A DNA stretch of 64,000 nucleotides, taken from assembly GCA_038502055.1 (NCBI GenBank), contig JAXRKN010000044.1:7634501-7698500 (forward strand). The letters run 5' to 3'. Shown in pieces: positions 13,501 through 22,500 of the stretch. Below the pieces are notes generated by a model. The model was not told the DNA's origin. It made no database searches and saw only the letters and a list, made by a program, of their open reading frames with translations. The stretch is from Tanytarsus gracilentus (lineage: Eukaryota > Arthropoda > Insecta > Diptera > Chironomidae). Position 1 is the stretch's first letter; each line of letters starts with the position of its first letter. The position numbers and the translations under genes were made by a program.

Positions 13501-16500
13501 TGTCTCTTATTTTTATCAGTATATTACTCTTTTTTTATGCACTGAGAAGGTAAATAATTTTCAGAAAATATTTTCTCGACCTACTTGTGAATGGGAAGGT
13601 AAAAAGGTTGAGTTTATATTTTGCTTGAAATTATGCTGAATAGATTGCTAGCCCATAAAATATTCATTGAAGGTCATCGCCTTCTCGTGCATGTCATTGA
13701 GCGATAAATTTGTGTCTCATTTATCTTTCTCTCAATTCACTCTCGTTCCGCATTTTGTTGACGTCATTAAACACCTTAGGGAGAGGAAATCGGGATGGTT
13801 GATTTCAAAAACATGTAAGTCGTTCACTTGTTAATTTTAATTAATGCTAAATGCGCATCATTGTAGATCTTGGGAAGACACACAAGACCCTGCGGCGTAA
13901 GTTTCATACATATGATAAAATTAATTTTCATTGCTTCTAAAAGTGAATTCTTAATTTATCAAAGATGTAACACTAACCCAAGTGTATACATGAAATATTC
14001 TCGAGACCCCGAGCGCACACCATTCCAATGGGATTCAACGAAAAATGCCGGATTTTCGCAAGCTGCGAAGACCTGGCTGCCAGTCAATCCAAATTATGTC
14101 GATATCAATTTGAAAGCACAAAAGGACGCACAAAAAAGTCATTTCAAGTTCTATCAGCAACTCATGGAGCTTCGACGTCACAAAACTTTCGTAGACGGTA
14201 GTTTGAAAGTTCAAGCCCTCAGTCGCCGCGTGTTCGCCTTTTCACGTGAATATTTGGACAGTGAAACATTTGTGGTTGTTGTCAATCTCGGCGCGAGTGC
14301 CGAACATGTGAGCCTAAAAGCATTCAAAACTCTCCGTGACAAGTTAAAAGTTGCCGCTGCCGCACCGTCATCAACATATAATGAGGGGTAAGTTTTCAAA
14401 ACTTGCGTACACATAGAAATTTTTGGCATGCTCTCAACTAACATTTTCAATATAATAGAGATGTAATAGAAGCCGCTCAACTAACGATGGATGCTTATGG
14501 TGCAATTATTTTAACATCCCATACATGTGATAGCTTTGCCTTGAAATGTGATATCAACGTAATTTTAGTTGTTACTGCAAGTCTTGTTGCTTATTTTTTC
14601 GCTTCATATTAACTTTATTTTGCCAGCAAATTATAATTATTTAGCTTTACTAATATTTTACTATATTTTTAGTATTTAGCAACAAATAGAGATGAAATTT
14701 TTAAATTTTTTTCAACTTGTTTTTTAAAAATTGAATATTTTTTGGACATTTAAAAATTAAAATATCCAAAAAGAATTTAATTTAAATTTTGCTAGTTTCC
14801 AACCCCTAGTATAGTTTATTTTGTTTAAAATTATATTTACTGAAAAGTTACGAAATAAACCCGCATAGAAGAAAATTCATGATAAAATTTTACAGCACAA
14901 TTGTTTCGATAACCAGCATTCCACTCGAACCTTATGATTGCGTAATTTTCACTGATGGAGGGGCGAATAAGAAGAGGTAATTAAAGTGATTAAATTGACG
15001 TAGAAAATCCACTTTACTTAATTTATCATTAGACACTTTATAGATTATTCGGTGTTGACTGTAAGGATGTGATTTTGATATTGAGTTTAACCGTGACATT
15101 CATCACCAGCCTTTACTCACTTTATTACTGTACGTGCCATAGTTCAACAAAATGAATGACTCAGAAACGATTAAAGAAATCAATAAAGCTAGACTTTTAC
15201 TTTTGACAATGAAAAATCACCTTTTAATTTCTTATCTCAAGCTCAAAATAACGTCAAAGAATTTAAACGAATTTGAAGTGCCGATAGTCGACTTAAAGAC
15301 CGGTGATAAGTTGATAAATACGCTCTTCGAATTTATTCAAGTTTCAGAGCTTGAAGTGAGAAGATTATTTTTTCAGTATGAAGGTTTTATTTTTGATTTT
15401 GGCAATTGCAATTGTCTGCGTTACTTGCCAAAATGAAAAGGATTGGTGGCGAACGGCGACATTCTACCAAATTTATCCGAGAAGTTTTATGGACACAACT
15501 GGCAATGGAATTGGAGATCTCAAGGGTATTTAATTTGTTTTACAGTCACATGCTCATAAGTATTAAATATTTCATCAGGAATAATCAATCGATTGGATCA
15601 TCTTAAGGATGCTGGTATTGACACATATTGGTTGTCACCTCCATTCAAGAGTCCACAAAAAGACACCGGTTATGACGTGTCCGACTATTATCAAATTGAA
15701 CCTGACTATGGTAACATGGAAGATTTCGATAATTTAGTGGCAAAGTCAACTGAACTCGGTCTTCGAATTTTACTCGATTTCATTCCAAATCACACGAGGT
15801 AAGATTTGATTAGATTATTTTAAAAATTATTTAATTGTAAAACTTCAAGTGATCAACACGATTGGTTTGTTCGATCGAAAAATAATGAGACTGGCTATCG
15901 AGACTATTATGTGTGGCATCCGGGCAAAGAAAATCCTAATGGCGGTCGACCATTGTTGCCGAACAATTGGATTTCCGTTTTTGGAGGACCCGCATGGACA
16001 TGGGTTGAAAATAGAAATGCTTATTATCTCCATCAATTTTTACCGGCACAGTAAGAAATTTTTTATTTATTAAAGTTTAAAATGTATGAAAAAATTTCTC
16101 AGACCCGACTTAAATTACCGCAACGAGCAAGTTCGCGTTGAAATGTCTCAAATGTTAAAGTTTTACATCGATAAAGGCGTATCGGGCTTCCGACTTGATG
16201 CCGTAAGCGAGTTTTGAACTTTTCAATAATAATTTAATCAAAACTTCGACACAATAGATAAACCACATGTATGAAGATGAAGAGTTTCGTGACGAGGAGT
16301 TGAGCTGGTGGATGAAACCCGGTGATGAGATTAAAAACTATGACGACCTTAATCATACTTACACGAAAGACTTGAACGATACATTTGAGTTTGTTTATAA
16401 TTGGAGGCAAATGATTGACGAATATCGAGTTGAGAAAGGTTTGAAAATTTAATTTTAATTAGGAATTTATGTAACTTTAGTTTCTAATTAAGGCATTGAA

Positions 16501-19500
16501 ACGGACATTTTGATAATGACAGAAGCCTATGCAAGTATTGAGGACACAATGCGATATTATCGTAATCCCGCAGATGAGAATCGTCGTGGAGCTCACATGC
16601 CCTTCAATTTCCAATTAATTTGGGCATTTAATCGAGATGGAAAAGCTGAAGACTTAAAAGGAAGCATTGAATGGTTCAGACAACATATGCCGAGTGGAGA
16701 GACAGCAAATTGGGTTGCAGGTAGTCATGATCATAGTCGAGTTGCATCGCGCGTATCAACTGAATTTGTTCACATCGTCAACACTGTTGTAACAACTTTA
16801 CCGGGTGCTTCAATTACTTATTACGTAAGACTTATAATTAATAACCATAATTAAATTAATAAATTTTTTCGACAGGGTGAAGAGATCGGCATGCAAGATA
16901 ATGTCAACGTACCCAATTGGGATAATCGCAATAAAAATCGCACGCCAATGCAGTGGACTGGCGGAAATGGTGCCGGATTTACGTCACTTCAAGCAAATGA
17001 AACCTGGCTCCCAATTCATCCCAATTATCCAGCAATTAATCTTCAATCGCAACGCGAACGACAATATTCAACCTATAAATACTATCAGACACTCACAGCC
17101 CTTCGCAAAGAGCGTGCCTTCCGTGAGGGAAGTTATCGTGCTGAAGCTATTAGCGAGCACGTTTTTGCATATGCTCGGTAAGTTGACTAGAGATAGTTAA
17201 ATTTATTTCCATTATCACCATCTTTATCGTAGTGAATACACGCCAGGCGATGAGGGATTTATCATTGTTGTAAACCTTCTCGGATCGAATCAACTTGTTG
17301 ATTTATCGACATTCTCAACGTTTGGAAGAAATGAACTGAGAGTTGCGACAGCCGCACCGAACTCACGCTATAAAGCAGGGTATGTGTGAAAATAAAAAAT
17401 AATAATTTTCATCAGATTACACTCTAACTTTAATATAGACAAATCGTGTCGAAGAAGGACGTGATTTTGGGATTATATGACGCAGTCGTGTTTGATTATT
17501 CATCAGCTTCGAGCTTAATCGTCAATCTCTTCCTCGTTGCCGCATCAATTTTTTCTTACTTTATGTTTTAACAGGGACGAAAAATTAATTAATAAATTTT
17601 TTGTTTAATTAGGAAAGAATTTCGCGATTGATGTAAAAATTGTTGAACTTTTGAAAAAGGCCTAATTTTCCCTAATTGGCATGAAAATAAATTTCCTAAA
17701 TTCTTTAGCTGAATTTTATGAAAACTTGAGAATTTATTCATCTAGAAAGTTTTCGTCGTCATAACCCACGAGGTCAAATTATTGACTCTCTTTACTTATC
17801 GATTTTTATGCTCATAAAATGTCCGTAAATAATACAAAACCCTTTCTTCGTAAAAATTGGTAAATAAAATGATAAAAATAATCACATCTCTGTGCTATTT
17901 CACCGTTTATTGAAGAATTAAGAAGAAATTTACTAAGTGATGCTTCAACTTCGGCCTTGCTCTTAAATTAAAAAGGTATCTCTTACGCATTAAGAGCTCA
18001 ATTTTTATTGAAGGTTGAATTCGATTCTTTATAAGAGGTTGAATTTCGTCCGAATAAAAGGAACAAAATAAAATTGGACAACAAAATCAAAAAGGTCAAT
18101 GCTTTTGTCGAAGATGTCATTTATTTTGGTCGTGCTAAAATTAGGGTGCTTAAGTAACAATCTAACGGTCCGTTAGATTTGCTTAACATAAACTTTAAAT
18201 TAGATTTTAGTTATTTTTACTGAAGAACTTAAATTTCCTATAAACTTTATCACATTATTTTTATCTGTTTCAAAGGAAAAAAGAACTTAATTGAACCATT
18301 TCTGAATTACTTGCTTAATTGATTCAGATAGAAGAAGAATTACAAACAAACTTGTTCGATTTATTCTCGTCGTAATCTTTAACTTTTAGCTAATTAATCT
18401 AATTTTATCTCAGCTTTATCTATTACTTTTTTGCGCTAGCCCCCAACAGCTTTATCAATTACCCAATCAAAGCTGTGCTCATTAATCATTTACTTTTGGT
18501 CATGATAAAAAAAACAAGATTACAAAATAAAAAGTTTTCAATTCAGATTCAGTTGCTTGCAAGCAATGAAGTGTTTTGTAATTATTTTACTTTACTTCTC
18601 GCTCTCGGTGAAATGTTTCACTCTTCCATCTTGGTTGTCTTTCTCTTCATGGGAAGATGATCGAATTCTGGAAGTTGATACTTCTTTCGACTGGTGGGAA
18701 AATGGAGTTTTTTATCAAATCTATCCGCGCTCATTTAAAGACAGCAATGACGATGGAATTGGAGATTTGCAAGGAATAATCTCAAAGCTGAATTATTTAA
18801 AAGAGCTCGGAGTGACTGGTGAGGATTCAATTTCCCCTTTTTTCAGTACTTAAATTTCAATTTTTTAGGAATCACTTTGGGACCAATTTTTACTTCACCG
18901 AATGTTGATTTGGGTTATGACGTTTCTGATTATCGCAATGTGGATTTCAATTTTGGAACTAAATCTGATTTGAATGAACTTTTCGCAAAAGCTAAGGAGC
19001 TTGACCTTAAAGTCATTCTTGATATGGTGCCAAATCATTCGAGTGACCAACATCCATGGTTCGAGCAGTCTGTTAACAGACAAAATGGATTCGACAATTT
19101 TTATGTTTGGAGAAGTTGCAGTCCAGATCGAATTCCGAATAATTGGGTAAAATTTTATAGCCTTAACATTAAAAATAGGATCAACTTTAATCCCCCTGAT
19201 AAGATTTCAGAATATAATGCGCCAATGTGGACTTACAACTCCGTTCGCAACCAATGTTACCTTCATCAATATTCCTCAAGTCAACCAGACTTTATGTATA
19301 GAGATAACTTTGAGAACATAACACGTGAGATGCTTGATGTTTTCACTTTTTGGCTCAATGAGGGCGCAGATGGCTTTAGATTGCATAGCACTGATAAACT
19401 TGTCGAATCAGGTGCTTTTACACGTGAATCACCGATTGATCCAAATGGAGATCTCACGAGCTACAAAAATTATGAAAATATCTACTCGAGAAATTATGTA

Positions 19501-22500
19501 AGTAAAATTTATTTATTTCAAGTGTATAAAGGAAAATATTTTATATACTTTGAGTATATAAGCGTATATACAAGGATTTATATAAAATTTATTCAAAGTA
19601 AATAATTTTAAAAACTTTAAATACTTGAAACTATATAAATTAAAATTACTTATTCAAAAATAATTCCATCCCTTGTATAAATATGAATCACACACATAAT
19701 ATCATCAAATACCATAAATTTAAATAACGATGCCGTCTTTATTGACATTATGCCTTCTTTATTTTCTACACAATCGGAACAGGATGAGTCCTACGATTTT
19801 ATTCATGCGGCACGTAAGCATGTAGATGATTACTCGAGACAGCATGGAAATGTTACAAGGTAGATTGACAGCAGCAAATAAAAATCTTCTCAAAAATCCT
19901 CGTTTCTCATCACGTTCACAATATTTTATTAGAATCCTCATGACGGAAGTCTTTGCCAGTATTGAAAGGGTTACAAAATGGTACGGTGAGGATTGGAATT
20001 CACTCGGCTCACATGTGCCGAACAATTTTGCCTTCATTAGTGACATCAAGAGTGACACAACTGCGAGTGAGTACAAGCATATTGTTGATGACTGGATGAT
20101 GAATATGCCTGCACATGCCAATGGACAAGGCAGTTGGATATTAAGTAATCACGACCGCTCAAGAGTTTCATCACGCTTGGGCATCGAGAGACATAAAAGC
20201 ATGGCAATAATATCGATGACGTTGCCAGGTGCTGCATTGGTTTATTATGTGAGATATATCTAAAAAATTATTTGCCAAATTGAATAAAATAACTTTATGT
20301 ATTTAGGGTGATGAAATAGGAATGACCGATAACAAAGACATCAGCTGGGATGATACAATTGATATTGTAAGTTGAATTAAATGAAATTTCATGTGTGAAA
20401 ATAAAAATTCAATTCAAGAAAGCACGCAACACAAATAGCAGCGTTTATAAGGAATTTTCACGAGATCCCGCTCGAACTCCAATGCAATGGGACGAAACGC
20501 CATTTGCTGGCTTCTGCGAGTCATGTAATCGACCTTGGCTTCCAGTCAACTCTAATTATCAAACAATCAACGTGAAAGCCCAGCAGGAAGATTCAAAGAG
20601 CACATTACAGTTCTACAAAGATCTCATAAAACTGCGCAAGGAAAAAGTTGTTCTACAGAAAGGCGGAATTGGAACGGCGTCACTTGGCAACGAAAAAGTC
20701 TTTGCATTTAAAAGAACCATGAGCGATTATCCCACAATTGCAGTGCTCATTAATCTTCGAGGTGTTAATACAAGAGTTAACATTTTAGATTTGTTACATC
20801 CTGATGATGTTTCTGAGAAAACGAGAGCGACAATTTTATTTACAAGCAACGATGAAGCTTATAATGTTGGTTCAGTTGTAAGTGACCTTAGTTACATTCA
20901 AATTCACGGATATGATGCAGTTGTCTTTGAAATTTCATCGGCATCAAAATTATTCAGAAAATTATCACTTTTTGTCATCTTTTATAATGTCTTTAAATTT
21001 TTGTGCTAATCAATTTTAAAAATGTGCTAATAAAAGTTTAAAACTATAAGGAATTACTATTTATTCGTTTACGTCATTGGATTTATATCTATTCTGTAAT
21101 TCTTTCGTGCATGAGAATCTCTAGACCGAGAATAGCTCTCAAAATACCTTCGACGTAATTTCCAATTAGCAACAACTTTGTGGTTTCGTGTTACAGACTA
21201 AACTTATCTGCAGATATCTGCTTTCCATTAATATGGTCAATGGCAAGCGAAAGAAATAAATCGTTTAGTGTATGAAGGTTAAAGATACACACATGAGGCG
21301 TTGTCATAAAAATAATATGATTAATAACCATGGAGAAGTTTAAGGAGACACAAAATTATATTTTGATTGGCAAGAAATGGTGAGAAATTTTTGTGTGAAT
21401 GATATAAAAGAAAGATAATTGAGAATTTCCTTTATATACTTACAAACATATAAATTATATAATGATTTTTAATAAATAAAAGTATTTACGCAACTTTTTC
21501 ATCCTCTTCCTCGAACCAATCCGACAAATGTTTCAAACCGAACATTTCTTTAATTTAATTTCTGCATCCCTCGAAGACGAATAATGTCAAGTCTCTCACA
21601 GCCAATGTCGGAATCTATTATGTGAAATTTTTTCCCCTCTTATAACTCTTGTAATGTCGTGCTGTTACCTCTCATCTCCCTTCCCATACTTTTTACAAAA
21701 TGAGATATTAAGAAAGCTTTAACGTTGGGTTGCCATTTGATCGATTGGTTTAAGAAAAATAAATTGATTTTGTTATGGGATGATTGGATATGAAATTATG
21801 AATTTTGAATGTGACATTTCTCTTCATTTCAAATAAAGTTCAGCAAAATTTAATTGAGATGGATTTTTTTTGTGGAGAAATTTTTCCACTTAATCAGAGT
21901 GGATGAAAGTTGAGGGAGAGAGTTATGTTGCAAAAAAAGATATAAAAACTTTTTTGTCCCTTTAACTTCAACCAATTTACGTCACAATTTCATTCACAGT
22001 AAATTTTCATAATTTTTCTGCACCCATAAATTTTTCACTAATGCTCAGTGAAATTGCGGAAAAAAGTGATTTTGTGAGCTTTGCGGTCAGAATTATCTGC
22101 GAGAGAAAGAGAAAATGTTTTTCACGATGAACCCAATGAATGTCGTGAGGGAGAGCAGAAATTTTTTGTTCAACATAATGAACCGTTTTGTTGTGGTTGT
22201 AAATTTTATACGGCGGTTATCTCTAAAGGTTGTGTGAGATATACAAAATTAGAGAATATCAAAACACACATGTAGGTGAAGAAGCGCAAAGTAATTTTTG
22301 TAAAATAATTTGTAAATAAAACACGGACGGACATGTAGATTATATTAATTCTCTCAAACTCAATTAATTACGATTAAAAAAAGGTTTTATGCCTCATGAA
22401 TTTTTAAAGCAATAAAGAATCATTAACTATGTGATAGGTAGCATTTCGTGAGGGTCTCACGCGTCAATAAGTATTTTTGAATTGTTTTTTAAGGCTTCAA

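Noticed and set aside
14640..14815. CCAACCCCTA near 14796 as a hAT-like right end
   Set aside because: No matching left end or 8-bp duplication was found.
15152..15376. Open frame immediately before maltase 2
   Set aside because: It overlaps the alternative-exon stop and the TATA/initiator region of maltase 2, runs out of frame with that gene, and resembles no family.
19147..19203. Reading 19147-19203 as coding, or using the TTTCAG acceptor after it
   Set aside because: The frame is open here by chance. Using TTTCAG breaks the phase, whereas the acceptor GATAAG before 19204 restores NNW-ISEYNAPMWTY, which aligns residue for residue with the other maltases.
22081..22275. Cys-containing open frame between maltases 3 and 4
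   Set aside because: There is no ATG near its start, a stop lies just upstream, no splice acceptor of quality is present, and no family resemblance is seen.
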